Assembly (NCBI GenBank): GCA_015233565.1
Contig: JADFXM010000013.1
Location: 62,001-126,000 of the forward strand
DNA length: 64,000 nucleotides
Origin: Candidatus Rifleibacteriota bacterium
Lineage (GTDB): Bacteria; Muiribacteriota; Ozemobacteria; Ozemobacterales; Ozemobacteraceae
Direction of reading: 5' to 3'
The number at the start of each line of letters is the position of its first letter. Position 1 is the stretch's first letter. The notes beneath the pieces were generated by a model, which saw nothing but the letters and a program-made list of their open reading frames with translations, did not search any database and had not been told where the DNA came from. Below, piece after piece: positions 50,978 to 60,654 of the stretch. Made by a program: the position numbers and the translations under genes.

Positions 50978-52114
50978 TCATTCCCAAAACTCAACATTGC
51001 TATTAATGTTGTTTTGAATATCTTGTTTTATTTCCTCATTAAAAACTCCGGATTTAAGAATAACAACAGGGTTTTTGATGTCTTTAAGAATTTTTGGTGA
51101 CTTAACGAAAAGTTTTGTACCGTATAATCTCTTCTCTTGTTTGTTTGGGTCGTTGTCAAGCAAATTCATTACCCGCTTGGAATCAAGTCCAAAAGCCAGA
51201 AGAAATTGTGAAAGTGCATGGGCACCAAATAAAAAAATCGGCTTTTCACAGGAGTTAAATTTCGCGTTTAGCTTTCCGACTAATTCTTGATGATACGAAA
51301 TGTAATCCAAAAATAATTCTCTGTTCCGGTTGTACAAATCGTTTGCGAGAGGAGAAAAGGGTTGATTTTTAGTTTTTATTGCTGAATAGAAAACGCTGTG
51401 ATCTTCCAGAAAATTTTCTTTTTTAATAATACGAAATCCATATTTTGGCAACAAATATTCAATGTATTGGTCTGTCAAAAAAACAGTATGTTCAAATCCC
51501 AAACAATAAGTGAATCTTTTTTTCATGTGTACCATTAAATTTGGGACAGAAAAAGCAAGTAATTTCCCCTCCTCTACAAAGTTCGAAAGATGCTCCATAA
51601 ACTCGCTTGGCGTGTAGATATGCTCAAAAACATGCGAGTGGACAATTGCATCAAAGCTATCATTGACTTGGAAACTTCCGTCAAAAAAACCCTTAATAAA
51701 ACGTGCTTTTGTTTGGGAAATATTTATTGGGTTCGGTTCTAAAATTGTCCAGGGAATATCCTCCAGGAGGTTATAATAATTCGCAAGTATTCCATGATGG
51801 CCACCAATTTCAAAGACAGAAGAAGGCTTAAAACTATAAATAAAGTCTGCAAAAGCTTTGTGATGCTTTTGCCACAGTGAACCAACGCTACCAGCCCCAT
51901 GTGATTCAGGATATAAAATTTCAAGAGGTATTAGCTGCTTGAGTTGTATTAAACCAGAGCTTCTACTTATCCACCAGGACATATCTGCCTTTAAATCTTC
52001 GTAAACAGGGGCTTTAGTGCAGCCCATAAAGACAGGAAAATCGGGAAAAGTATAAACCGGCTCTAGATCGTCTGTTCCAGTGACAGCACAAACATTTCGT
52101 TCAATTAAATCCAT
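50978..52114 (-). CDS. class I C-methyltransferase-like protein (Methyltransf_14 type)
   Basis: About 378 residues. N-terminal CAVTGTDDLEPVYTFPDFPVFMG is a degraded zinc-binding motif. SSVFEIGGHHGILANYYN is SAM motif I, DAIVHSHVFEHIYTPSEFM motif II and LAFSVPNLMVH motif III. The last ~120 residues (PIFLFGAHALSQFLLAFGL, NLLDNDPNKQEKRLYG) match the C-terminal domain of NovU/TylC3-like sugar C-methyltransferases. ATG 52114 is preferred to 52120 because GAGGG is then spaced 6 nt. Probably methylates a deoxysugar nucleotide. Confidence 0.75.
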   Translation of the reverse strand: MDLIERNVCAVTGTDDLEPVYTFPDFPVFMGCTKAPVYEDLKADMSWWISRSSGLIQLKQLIPLEILYPESHGAGSVGSLWQKHHKAFADFIYSFKPSSVFEIGGHHGILANYYNLLEDIPWTILEPNPINISQTKARFIKGFFDGSFQVNDSFDAIVHSHVFEHIYTPSEFMEHLSNFVEEGKLLAFSVPNLMVHMKKRFTYCLGFEHTVFLTDQYIEYLLPKYGFRIIKKENFLEDHSVFYSAIKTKNQPFSPLANDLYNRNRELFLDYISYHQELVGKLNAKFNSCEKPIFLFGAHALSQFLLAFGLDSKRVMNLLDNDPNKQEKRLYGTKLFVKSPKILKDIKNPVVILKSGVFNEEIKQDIQNNINSNVEFWE

Positions 52115-52230
52115 CAGCATCCCTCATATAGGCAGATTGTCGAGAGTCGCGTTCTATTTCCTGTTTACTTGGCGTTTGCCTATGTGTTTCTCTCATTGTC
52201 AGGTTTTTTTTACACAAATACTGTAACTTT

Positions 52231-54351
52231 TTAAGGCATTTTTGAAGTTGCTAAGCTGCAGGAAAGAATATCTGTTTCGCACCCCTTTAGCAACAATTGA
52301 TCGTAATCGTCCTCTGAGCCCTCTTTGATATCTTGTTTAAGTAGTTTAAATATCAAATGCGTTGTAATGGGTTCGGGATCGCACACATGTTTCATGATTA
52401 AATCCTTTATTCCTTCAACACGAATGCCGTTGAACATCAACAAAAGAGAGAGCGTGGTGTGATATAGATAGCCGCGAGGAAAGCCGTAAAACCCTTCTTC
52501 AATCACTTGTCTATTGGAGGAATAAACCGTTGCATAATGGTTCATAACTTGGGGACCTCCAACTGCAAACAGGTCTCCGATCATCAGGGGCATTACATCA
52601 CCAATTTCCCAGGTGACTATTTCATTGGAGATAAATGGCCCAAAATCCGAAAAGATAAGTCCTTCTGATGTTGAACGATGAAGTATTTGATTCCAATTAA
52701 TTTGGCCATCTCCTTCTATTAACAAATCCGGGCGAATTCTTATGACCAAATCATAATTCTTTCCTTTTTGAGCAGCCATATTCACACAGCTTTGTATCTT
52801 ATAATGCATCTTAATAATGTTATGGATACCTTTATAAGTATCTCCCCGATCTTCTTCGACTACAACCTGATCAGTTCGATAGGCAGTTTTCAACTCATCC
52901 TCTGTTATTACATCTCCTTCGTGGAAAAAATTGCAAAATTTGGGGTATCTTTTCATTAGTTCCTTTTGGCCAATTGCATAGTAAACCTTTCTATATGCCT
53001 CAAGAAAGGAGCCACTGAAAACCCGATGGGCTTGGGCAACTTCCGGAAAACGCCGCCCTATCATACTCCAAACATGTACAAAAGTGTCGACTTCATGTGA
53101 ATCCAGACCTAATTTTGACCAAGATGGCAGAGCTTGCCGAAATCCCCGTAATTGTCCGGAGATGCAGAGAGCAATTTTTAATCGCTTCTGGTTGAAGTGG
53201 ATTTCAGGAGTAGAAGAATGCGACATAAGCAACTTTCGGGCTGTATGAACGTGGTTCAAAATGCCAAAAATATTTGACAATGATTTTTCTTCGGGACGTT
53301 CTTTAACCACTTCTGCAACAAACTGCTCGAACATTTCTTGGTCAACACAATACAAAACGGTGGCAATCCGATAAATTTGGGCAGGTTTAAGTGAGGCTAC
53401 TACTCCAATCTGTAACAACAATTCGACCAATCCGGGTACCATTTTTGCATTAAGGCTGTTAGCACCAAAAGAATGACTAAATCTTTGAAAACTATCATCC
53501 AACAACCACTTTGCAACTATTCGTATGAGCTCTTCCTGGGGGCGGGGAACTGAAAACGCTAATATGTAGAGTTCGCCAACGGTGGAGACAGGGGTTTTCT
53601 CCATAAGGCATTTAATAACCTGGCGATGAATTTCCTTGGAACGGGTTTCATTTATTTTGCTAAGCTTATAGGACTCAGTAATTATGTAAGGAGAGCCTTT
53701 CCCGCACTTTTCAATAGGTTGAGATAACAATGCGCGGATGCATGACTTTATGACATCATCATTGGTATCTATCTCGCTGTCCTGCAAGATAAAACATGCC
53801 TGCCGATAATAGTTATCCTCTTTTGCCTCAATTGGAACTGCCAACCATCGGCGCTTCTGTTCACTCCTATTTTTAGTTGCAAAAGCGCATTGAGAATAAG
53901 CAACTGCAAGCTCGACATTTGTCGGGAAGCGGATTATACAATCTGTCAGAAGTATTTCCAGGTTTTTCCAATCTCCTGTGGCTTGATAAATGTCTACCTT
54001 ACCAAGGTATCCGGTTGGTTTGTCGGGAAAGTGTGTACAAAACGTGTCCCATCGCTTTAAGGCTTCTGCCCAGTTTTGATGGTTTTTGGCCACGATGGCA
54101 AGATTGAAAGCAAAATCAACGTTATCAGGAAATCTTTCAACGGCTTCGGATAAAAGACGTTCCATCGCTGACTCATCCTTTAATTCTTTGTAGGCTAGTA
54201 CACCAAATTTGAAACCCTCAATCCAATTAGGAAATTTATCTCTAATGACTGAAGCTAGTTCATTGAGCATTACCCAATCCGATTGTTGGATTGCAATATT
54301 TGCCTGGTCAACATATTGTTGAGGTGTATCAAAATCGGTTAGGATGGGCAT
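52231..54351 (-). CDS. TPR-containing putative glycosyltransferase
   Basis: About 706 residues; ATG 54351 has GGAAGG upstream and overlaps the previous gene's region by only a few bases. Residues ~10-180 are TPR-like (YVDQANIAIQQSDW, AVERFPDNVDFAFNLAIVAKNHQNWAEAL). After a helical middle, residues ~395-640 form a GT-A-like domain: LKIALCISGQLRGFRQAL, YDLVIRIRPDLLIEG (R-x-D acidic site) and MIGDLFAVGGPQVMNHY. The last part resembles the 47246 product. The exact sugar and acceptor are unknown. Confidence 0.6.
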   Translation of the reverse strand: MPILTDFDTPQQYVDQANIAIQQSDWVMLNELASVIRDKFPNWIEGFKFGVLAYKELKDESAMERLLSEAVERFPDNVDFAFNLAIVAKNHQNWAEALKRWDTFCTHFPDKPTGYLGKVDIYQATGDWKNLEILLTDCIIRFPTNVELAVAYSQCAFATKNRSEQKRRWLAVPIEAKEDNYYRQACFILQDSEIDTNDDVIKSCIRALLSQPIEKCGKGSPYIITESYKLSKINETRSKEIHRQVIKCLMEKTPVSTVGELYILAFSVPRPQEELIRIVAKWLLDDSFQRFSHSFGANSLNAKMVPGLVELLLQIGVVASLKPAQIYRIATVLYCVDQEMFEQFVAEVVKERPEEKSLSNIFGILNHVHTARKLLMSHSSTPEIHFNQKRLKIALCISGQLRGFRQALPSWSKLGLDSHEVDTFVHVWSMIGRRFPEVAQAHRVFSGSFLEAYRKVYYAIGQKELMKRYPKFCNFFHEGDVITEDELKTAYRTDQVVVEEDRGDTYKGIHNIIKMHYKIQSCVNMAAQKGKNYDLVIRIRPDLLIEGDGQINWNQILHRSTSEGLIFSDFGPFISNEIVTWEIGDVMPLMIGDLFAVGGPQVMNHYATVYSSNRQVIEEGFYGFPRGYLYHTTLSLLLMFNGIRVEGIKDLIMKHVCDPEPITTHLIFKLLKQDIKEGSEDDYDQLLLKGCETDILSCSLATSKMP

Positions 54352-54352
54352 T

Positions 54353-55315
54353 TTACTTCCTTCCTGCACACCACAATTTTCGCCCCTTTTCCTGAGCAAT
54401 TAGCTTCTCGACTTCACTCCAAGAAACATCGACATGTCCAAGGCCTGTCACGATTACATCTGAACGGTCAAGATTTGAAGCCGGTGCTGAAGAAACAACG
54501 ATATTCGTAAATTTTGATTTTTCAAAAGCAGTCCGAATCGAATTCTTCGAGAAATACACCAAGTGATCGGCTTCGAACCAACCGAAGGCTTCAATATTAT
54601 GCTGAGCCAATAAACAACCAATGTTTGGCACTTCGACAAAAAGCACTCCGCCTTCTTTTAATAGGCGTCGGGCAATGCTCAGAGTTGTAACTGGGGTAAG
54701 ATGATGCTCTAGCGAATCTTTAATGACGATGACGGACGCTGAGTCATTGTAGGTTTCGGGGATATCTTCGAACATTCCCGCGAAAACTTCGCAACCGATA
54801 AAGGTCTTGTTCCAATCGCACAGTTTTTGATCGATTTCGATTCCAAGACATTTCATTCCCATATCTTTTGCTGCCTTGATAAATCCTCCGGCGTTACAAC
54901 CAACATCCATCAGATAGCCGCTCGAAAAAAAATCCCTGTTTTGTTGAAAAGTGGTGCAAAGCCAATCCATTACGGTGTTAACGTCTTTTTTATTATCAAC
55001 ATCGTTGATTGCCGAAAGGAACCGCTCAAGTGTGTAGGTACCATGTAAGAGTGCAGAATTTTTATAATGATTTTCAAGTATTTCTCTTGGAGGCATGGGA
55101 TTAAGATACTGCAAAGAGCAGGCACTGCAATGTAATAAAGTGCTCTCCATTATGACATTTTGGCCATTTTGGCTATAAACCCGGAGTCTTCTGGGGACGG
55201 AAAGATAAGATCCACCCCCACATAAAGTCAATTCCTGATTTCCGGCTCCACAAACGGGGCAATGCAGGTTTACATCCTGATACCCGACAAATGACATTGG
55301 CCTTTTTTGAAGCAT
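54353..55315 (-). CDS. class I methyltransferase with N-terminal zinc ribbon
   Basis: A 320-residue protein. CPVCG (near residue 19) and C-x2-C in HCSACSLQYLNP form the usual zinc ribbon of this group. GYLMDVGCNAGGFIKAAK is SAM motif I, GIEIDQKLC the end of strand 2, VIVIKDSLEHHLTP motif II and LFVEVPNIGCL motif III, then FGWFEADHLVYFSKNSI. The start is ATG 55315 or 55297. First gene of a minus-strand operon with 52231 and 50978. Likely modifies a sugar in the glycan. Confidence 0.78.
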   Translation of the reverse strand: MLQKRPMSFVGYQDVNLHCPVCGAGNQELTLCGGGSYLSVPRRLRVYSQNGQNVIMESTLLHCSACSLQYLNPMPPREILENHYKNSALLHGTYTLERFLSAINDVDNKKDVNTVMDWLCTTFQQNRDFFSSGYLMDVGCNAGGFIKAAKDMGMKCLGIEIDQKLCDWNKTFIGCEVFAGMFEDIPETYNDSASVIVIKDSLEHHLTPVTTLSIARRLLKEGGVLFVEVPNIGCLLAQHNIEAFGWFEADHLVYFSKNSIRTAFEKSKFTNIVVSSAPASNLDRSDVIVTGLGHVDVSWSEVEKLIAQEKGRKLWCAGRK

Positions 55316-55850
55316 ATTTTTACTTGCTAAAACCTTTTATTGACGTCCAGTATCCGGTACTGGCAATTTTCAGGCTAATTTTTGTTCCCTTTCGAAGTTT
55401 GTGCTCATCATTGAAAAGAGAAACGATCAGATGAAATTGAAAGCCCAAGGAACAACCTATGCTGAACATTCAGGCTGTCGAAAAAATCTTTGCACATGGA
55501 TTTGGTGGAAAGCAATGCTGGTTGGACGGGCGAAAACGGGGTAGAAAAACACGGTTGTAGACTGAAGATGATATTTGGGGGATATTCTGACAATCTCACT
55601 AGCAACTGGTCTGCTTTCCTAAAATTTCCATTTTGTTGTCAAATTAGCACACTTATTCTACGATGTCAAAAGAAGCTTTGTCCATAAAAGGTTAACTAGG
55701 GGTGAGAGTGGGGTACCTCATCTATTCTCGGACAGCGAGTGGAAAACAATTTTTTTGATTTTTTTCCAGGCAACTTGTATTATTGGGAAGATGCGAATCA
55801 AACATGATAAATGTTAGTATTTGAAAAATACCAATGTATTTGGAGAAATA
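55316..55850. other. 535-bp divergent intergenic region
   Basis: Lies between two divergent glycan operons. A 33-codon frame (55459-55560, MLNIQAVEKIF start, very basic, AAGGA upstream) may be a small protein or transposase remnant. GGCTGTCGAAAAA at 55473 resembles the end of repeat family A but has no partner. Confidence 0.4.
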
Positions 55851-56360
55851 ATGATTGCGGAAATACCAAAATATTTTATTTTTGATGTTGACGGTGTGTT
55901 GACAACCGGGCAATTTCTATATTCTGAAAAAGGAAAAGAGTTCAAAGTTTTTGGTGCGCATGATAATGATGGAATAAAGCTGATATCGAAAAGAGTAAAA
56001 ATTGCTTTCCTCACTGCGGATAAGCATGGGTTTTCGATTTCAAAAAGACGGATTGTTGATGACATGAAACAGGAGCTCTTTTTAATAGATGAAGATGGAA
56101 GGCTCGCTTTCATAGAGAAAAAATTTGGTCTGCAATCAGTGATTTACATGGGCGATGGTTTTTACGATGCTCCGATTTTGGAGAAATGCTTTTATGGTAT
56201 TGCTCCCAAAAATGCACGCATTGAAGCGAGAAAGGCGGCAGATTTTGTTACTCCTTCAAAAGCAGGGGAGGGGGCGGTATTAGACGCTTGTTTACATGTT
56301 ATGAAAAAGTTTTTTGCGAAACCGGAAAAAGGCTTGGTTAAATGTTCAGATCGCGACTAG
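55851..56360 (+). CDS. KdsC-like HAD-family phosphatase
   Basis: A 169-residue protein. FIFDVDGVLTTGQFLYS carries the DxDG catalytic Asp pair. DNDGIKLI, IAFLTADKHGFSISKRRI, YMGDGFYDAPIL (GDxxND-like acidic loop) and FVTPSKAGEGAVLDAC follow the KDO-8-phosphate and N-acylneuraminate-9-phosphate phosphatase type. ATG 55851 with GGAG 5 nt upstream; an earlier TTG lacks a ribosome site. It overlaps the next gene by 19 nt, so it probably removes a phosphate from a product of that pathway. Confidence 0.82.
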   Translation: MIAEIPKYFIFDVDGVLTTGQFLYSEKGKEFKVFGAHDNDGIKLISKRVKIAFLTADKHGFSISKRRIVDDMKQELFLIDEDGRLAFIEKKFGLQSVIYMGDGFYDAPILEKCFYGIAPKNARIEARKAADFVTPSKAGEGAVLDACLHVMKKFFAKPEKGLVKCSDRD

Positions 56361-57508
56361 AAAGAATTTTATCTAAACGGTGTACTTTGTTGGGGGTTGG
56401 GCCTGTAAGCGGCAATTGTATTGACGCCGCAATTGAACTAGCCAACGAATTTGACGTCCCTCTAATGCTTATTGCGAGCCGAAGACAAATTGACTCGGAA
56501 GAATTCGGGGGTGGTTATGTTAACAACTGGTCTACGCAACAATTTGCTGAATATGTAATTGAACATGATAAAAATGGGAGAGTTATTTTGGCAAGAGATC
56601 ATGGCGGCCCTTGGCAAAATCCTCTCGAACAAAAGAAAAAGCTAAGTCTTCGTCGGGCAATAGAATCTGCAAAATCTTCTTTTCGCTCTGATCTGAACGC
56701 CGGTTTTCAAATTCTTCACATTGACCCTAGCATTGACATCCATGGAAACCCTGGAAAAGATGAGATTTTGGACCGAATTTTTGAGTTGTACGAATTTTGT
56801 TGGAGCTATTCACAGGAAATAGGACAAAAAGTTCTGTTTGAAATCGGAACTGAAGAGCAAACCGGGAGTACGAATAATCAAGAGGAGTTGAATTATACTT
56901 TAAATTGCGTTCAGGAATTTTGCAGTCGTAACAAAATTCCCCCTCCTTTTTTTGTGGTAATTCAAACTGGAACTCGTGTTATGGAAACAAGAAATATTGG
57001 ATCTTTCGATTCTCTTTTGAGAGTTGCTGATGAAATTCCTCCGGAAATTCAAATCCCAAAGATGGTTGAAATATGCAACCGGCATTCTATTCTAATGAAA
57101 GCCCACAACACTGATTATCTTTCTGACGAATCCTTGCAATGGCACCCTAGACTGGGTATTCATGCCGCAAATGTGGCTCCTGAATTTGGGGTAGCGGAAA
57201 CCAGGGCGCTTGTTTCATTATTAGAAGAAAATAGTATGCATGATTTATCTGAAAAATTCCTAAAAATAGCTTATGATTCCAGAAAATGGGAAAAATGGAT
57301 GCTCCCGGATTCAAAAGCTTCAGATTTTGACAGGTCTTTGATTGCAGGCCATTATGTCTTTTCCAACTCTGAAGTTATTGCTTTAAAGCTTGAGGCTGGT
57401 AAAAAATTAAGAACTAAAGGGATAGATTTAGAAAAATTTTTGAAAACTAGAGTAAAATCCAGTATCATGAGATACCTTCAGAACTTCCGATTGATAAGGT
57501 ATTTATGA
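56342..57508 (+). CDS. GatZ/KbaZ-like aldolase-family protein
   Basis: A 388-residue TIM-barrel protein of the tagatose-bisphosphate aldolase GatZ/KbaZ family. Motifs in family order: PLMLIASRRQIDSEEFGGGY, VILARDHGGPWQNP, FQILHIDPSIDIHG, VLFEIGTEEQTGS, ILMKAHNTDYLS and HAANVAPEFGVAETRALVSL. GatZ in enteric bacteria is the stabilising subunit of a class II aldolase for tagatose/fructose bisphosphate. Finding it within a glycan operon behind a KdsC-like phosphatase is unusual and suggests it condenses a phosphorylated sugar (inference). It ends in ATGA overlap with the next gene. Confidence 0.78.
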   Translation: MFRSRLERILSKRCTLLGVGPVSGNCIDAAIELANEFDVPLMLIASRRQIDSEEFGGGYVNNWSTQQFAEYVIEHDKNGRVILARDHGGPWQNPLEQKKKLSLRRAIESAKSSFRSDLNAGFQILHIDPSIDIHGNPGKDEILDRIFELYEFCWSYSQEIGQKVLFEIGTEEQTGSTNNQEELNYTLNCVQEFCSRNKIPPPFFVVIQTGTRVMETRNIGSFDSLLRVADEIPPEIQIPKMVEICNRHSILMKAHNTDYLSDESLQWHPRLGIHAANVAPEFGVAETRALVSLLEENSMHDLSEKFLKIAYDSRKWEKWMLPDSKASDFDRSLIAGHYVFSNSEVIALKLEAGKKLRTKGIDLEKFLKTRVKSSIMRYLQNFRLIRYL

Positions 57509-58329
57509 AAAATGTTGCGACTTTGATACTTAATCGAAATTTGCCTGAACCAACCGAAAGACTGGTTGAACATCTCAAGAAATACGATGATGATTTAACT
57601 GATATATTCGTAATAGAGGCTGGGTCAGATAAACACCTGCTTTCTAAGTATTGTATTTGGCATGCCGATTGGCCGGAGGCTGTTAAACAAGGATTACGCT
57701 ATTCCAGAGGGATGAACTTCGGTCTTCTGCAATTATTGAAAGAGGGAAAATTTGACAGTTATGAAGCTTTTTTTCTTTTAACCAATGACACTGAGTTTTC
57801 ACATAAGCCTACTCTTGAACCTCTAATGAAAATAATGAAGCAACATGTACGAGTCGGAATTCTATCTCCCTGCTCTCAGCGATGGGGTGAAAAGCAATTT
57901 CTTCTTCAGCAATCTACAAAATATTTTTGGTTTATTCATAATAACGCCTATCTTTTGCGTCGCGATTTTATCAAGGCCATTTGCGAGCTTGAGCAACCTG
58001 ATTATATGAACTTTTTATTTGATGGTACAAATTTCCGTGGTTATGGAAGTGAAAGTGAATTACTGGCTAAAGCATATGCCAATGATTGGGCCGCTGCAAT
58101 AACTAGTGAGGTTTGGGCAGAGGAAAACGAAAGCCATCTTCTTAACAAAGCTGACTTAATCAAGACAGAGGGCTACAACGAAAATTTAAGGTTGTACATA
58201 GAAGAAGGAAAACATTGGTTGAGACGGAAATACGGCTTTAACAGTAGATGGTCTATGCAGCAATATGTAAAATCTTTCTATGATCTTTTTTTTGATTTTC
58301 ATCCGGAATTCGCACTTTATAAAATTTGA
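57505..58329 (+). CDS. GT-A glycosyltransferase
   Basis: A 274-residue protein starting VATLILNRNLPEPTERLVEHL, a family 2-like opening. FFLLTNDTEFSHKPTLEPL has the N-D-x-E acid site, VGILSPCSQRWGEKQF and NNAYLLRRDFIKAICELEQP give the acceptor half. Residues ~195-210 (RGYGSESELLAKAYAN) are like the GxxxDxE end. Coupled by ATGA to the GatZ-like gene. Sugar unknown. Confidence 0.7.
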   Translation: MKNVATLILNRNLPEPTERLVEHLKKYDDDLTDIFVIEAGSDKHLLSKYCIWHADWPEAVKQGLRYSRGMNFGLLQLLKEGKFDSYEAFFLLTNDTEFSHKPTLEPLMKIMKQHVRVGILSPCSQRWGEKQFLLQQSTKYFWFIHNNAYLLRRDFIKAICELEQPDYMNFLFDGTNFRGYGSESELLAKAYANDWAAAITSEVWAEENESHLLNKADLIKTEGYNENLRLYIEEGKHWLRRKYGFNSRWSMQQYVKSFYDLFFDFHPEFALYKI

Positions 58330-58336
58330 GGCAATC

Positions 58337-58684
58337 ATGAAAATTATAGAGAAACCTTGGGGAAAAGAAGAAATAATTGAAGTTAATGAAAAATACATGG
58401 TGAAAAGACTTACCATGTTTAAGGGCCATCGTTGCAGTCTTCAGTACCATAATTTTAAAAAGGAAACAGTTTATCTCTTAAGCGGTCAACTTCGAATTTT
58501 ACTAGGAACTTCCCTGGAAAACCTTGAACCCAGGATATTGGCTTTGGGTGAGTCAATCACTTTAGTCCCAAAGCTTATTCATCGAATGGAAGCACTTGAA
58601 GAAAGTGTGTATCTTGAAGCAAGCACTCCAGAAATGGACGATGTTGTTCGTCTTAGTGATGATTATAAAAGAGAGTTGAAATGA
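58337..58684 (+). CDS. mannose-6-phosphate isomerase-type cupin
   Basis: A 115-residue single cupin of the type II phosphomannose isomerase C-domain: IIEKPWGKEEIIEVNEKYMVKR, RCSLQYHNFKKETVYLLSGQL (metal His/Glu), LVPKLIHRMEA and LEASTPEMDDVVRL. The start is ATG 58337 with TGAGG upstream. It probably isomerises or epimerises a sugar phosphate in the same pathway as the aldolase-like and nucleotidyltransferase genes. It overlaps the next gene by ATGA. Confidence 0.8.
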   Translation: MKIIEKPWGKEEIIEVNEKYMVKRLTMFKGHRCSLQYHNFKKETVYLLSGQLRILLGTSLENLEPRILALGESITLVPKLIHRMEALEESVYLEASTPEMDDVVRLSDDYKRELK

Positions 58685-60270
58685 GCTATCGAGTTCTTAT
58701 TCCAACTGCCGGAACAGGTTCTCGCCTAGGAAAACTTACGCAATTTGTTAATAAATCGTTGGTTTCAATTGCAAATCGCCCGGCCATATCCCACTTAATC
58801 GATTTATTTCCCAGTGATGTTGAATTTGTCATTGCGCTTGGTTTCAAGGGAAACCTGGTCCGGGAATTCTTGGAAATAGCGTATCCTCAACGAAAATTTT
58901 TCTTTGTTGAAATAGAGCCATTTGAAGGACCGGGCTCAGGTTTGGGTCTGAGCATTCTTGCTTGCAAGGAATTTCTTCAACAACCTTTCGTTTTTATTTC
59001 CTGTGATACTTTGGTAAAAGAGTCCATTCCTAACTTAGACCATAATTGGATGGGTTTCGCAGACTTGCCTGATTTTGAGGAGTATCGAACACTTGAAATT
59101 GAATCAGGAAAAGTAAAAGAAATTTGCGAGAAGAAAAGTGTAAAGGTGAGAGTTCAAACTCACAAACCCTATATAGGACTTTCGGGGATTCGGGATTATG
59201 AAACCTTTTGGAAGGCCATGGAAAACGGTGGTTCAGAAGCAATTTCTGTCGGGGAATCTTTCGGGTTACGCAGTCTTTTGAGACTCGGAGTAGTGGGTCA
59301 TTGTTTTACTTGGTATGACACAGGCAATCTTGATGCTCTTAATAAAACTCGTGAAGTATTCAGAGAGGTAGACGAGCCCAATATTTTAGAAAAAGCAAAT
59401 GAGGCAATCTGGTTCGTCAATGGTCAAGTCGTGAAGTTTTCGGATGATGAACGTTTTATAGCCAACCGTGTGGTCCGTTCACGAGAGCTTCAGGGGTTTG
59501 TCCCAGAAGTAACTAGCACAAAAACCCATATGTACTCTTATTCAAAATCTGAAGGGAAAATTTTATCTGAAATTGTTACAATACCTCTTTTCGAACAACT
59601 ACTTCAGCACTCCAAAGGTTTCTGGAAAATTCACTCACTAAACGAAACCGAAAAGCAAAAGTTTAAAGATATTTGCTTGCGTTTTTATAGAAACAAAACC
59701 CTGGATCGTGTAGCTCTTTTTTACAAGAATTTCCAAAAACAAGACAACGCCGAAACAATAAATGGATTTATAACTCCAACACTTCAAAAATTACTTGATT
59801 CCCTAGACTGGAATTGGCTTTCAGACGGAACATCGGGACAATTCCATGGTGATTTTCATTTTGAAAATATTTTGTATAACAAAAATGAAAACAAATTCAT
59901 TTTCCTGGATTGGCGACAGGAATTTGGAGGCTCCCTCACTAATGGCGATGTTTACTATGACTTGGCCAAGCTTCTGCATGGACTCATAATTTGCCACGAA
60001 TTAATAGCAAAAGATCATTATTGGATAAGCTGGAACAACAGCGAGGTTAGTTTTGATTTTTTCAGAAAGCAAGTTTTAGTGGATTGCGAAGTTTTATTTT
60101 ACAAATGGCTTGAAAAAAACAGTTTTGATGTTAGAAAAGTTCGAATTCTCACCGGATTAGTATTTCTGAATATTGCTTCATTACATCATTTTCCTTATTC
60201 TTTACTTTTATATGCATTGGGAAAATTTCTGCTATTCAAGGAGTCCGGTTTTTTCAAAAGTATTAAGTAA
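58681..60270 (+). CDS. nucleotidyltransferase fused to aminoglycoside/choline-kinase-like domain
   Basis: A 529-residue two-domain protein. Residues ~1-230 are a nucleotidyltransferase: RVLIPTAGTGSRLGKLTQFVNKSLVSI (G-x-G-x-R...K), FVISCDTL (acid site). Residues ~270-525 are a protein-kinase-fold phosphotransferase: FHGDFHFENILYN (H-G-D-x-H-x-x-N catalytic loop) and FIFLDWRQEFGG (metal Asp). Together they could phosphorylate and activate a small alcohol or sugar, like LicA/LicC for phosphocholine or sugar kinase-NTase pairs. The cupin and aldolase-like neighbours favour a sugar substrate. Confidence 0.82.
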   Translation: MSYRVLIPTAGTGSRLGKLTQFVNKSLVSIANRPAISHLIDLFPSDVEFVIALGFKGNLVREFLEIAYPQRKFFFVEIEPFEGPGSGLGLSILACKEFLQQPFVFISCDTLVKESIPNLDHNWMGFADLPDFEEYRTLEIESGKVKEICEKKSVKVRVQTHKPYIGLSGIRDYETFWKAMENGGSEAISVGESFGLRSLLRLGVVGHCFTWYDTGNLDALNKTREVFREVDEPNILEKANEAIWFVNGQVVKFSDDERFIANRVVRSRELQGFVPEVTSTKTHMYSYSKSEGKILSEIVTIPLFEQLLQHSKGFWKIHSLNETEKQKFKDICLRFYRNKTLDRVALFYKNFQKQDNAETINGFITPTLQKLLDSLDWNWLSDGTSGQFHGDFHFENILYNKNENKFIFLDWRQEFGGSLTNGDVYYDLAKLLHGLIICHELIAKDHYWISWNNSEVSFDFFRKQVLVDCEVLFYKWLEKNSFDVRKVRILTGLVFLNIASLHHFPYSLLLYALGKFLLFKESGFFKSIK

Positions 60271-60295
60271 ATTAATTGTTAAGAGAGGAAAAATT

Positions 60296-60625
60296 ATGAA
60301 TTTAAAAAACATTTGCCAGGATTATTTTGTCACGTTTTCAAGCAAAAATATTTCAAAGTTGGAAAAACTTTTTGATTCGCAGATATCCCTTAGAGATTGG
60401 AATTTGAATGTACATGGTAGGCAAAAAGTTTTGGAAGCAAACGAAAATATCTTTAGAGATTGTAAATCAATTATGGTTGAACCATTAAACTTGATTCAAG
60501 AGGGAAGTACAGTCGTTTGTGAGTTGGAAATAACCATCAACAACACTCCTAAGATTTTTGTAACCGATATTATCACGTTTAATAACGATGGAAAAATTCT
60601 ATCAATACGTGCTTACAAGGGATAA
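60296..60625 (+). CDS. SnoaL/NTF2-like small protein
   Basis: A 109-residue protein with the alpha+beta cone pattern: NLKNICQDYFVTFSSKNISKLEKLF, DWNLNVHGRQKVLEANENIF, VVCELEITINN and KIFVTDIITFNNDGKI. Members are small enzymes or binding proteins; in glycan loci SnoaL-like proteins are of unknown role. ATG 60296 with AGAGGAAA upstream, within the operon. Confidence 0.65.
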   Translation: MNLKNICQDYFVTFSSKNISKLEKLFDSQISLRDWNLNVHGRQKVLEANENIFRDCKSIMVEPLNLIQEGSTVVCELEITINNTPKIFVTDIITFNNDGKILSIRAYKG

Positions 60626-60654
60626 AACTTACTTCCAGATTAAGGTAGATTTTC

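Noticed and set aside
55471-55490. GGCTGTCGAAAAA resembling repeat family A end
   Set aside because: No partner end within a few hundred bases and no flank duplication.
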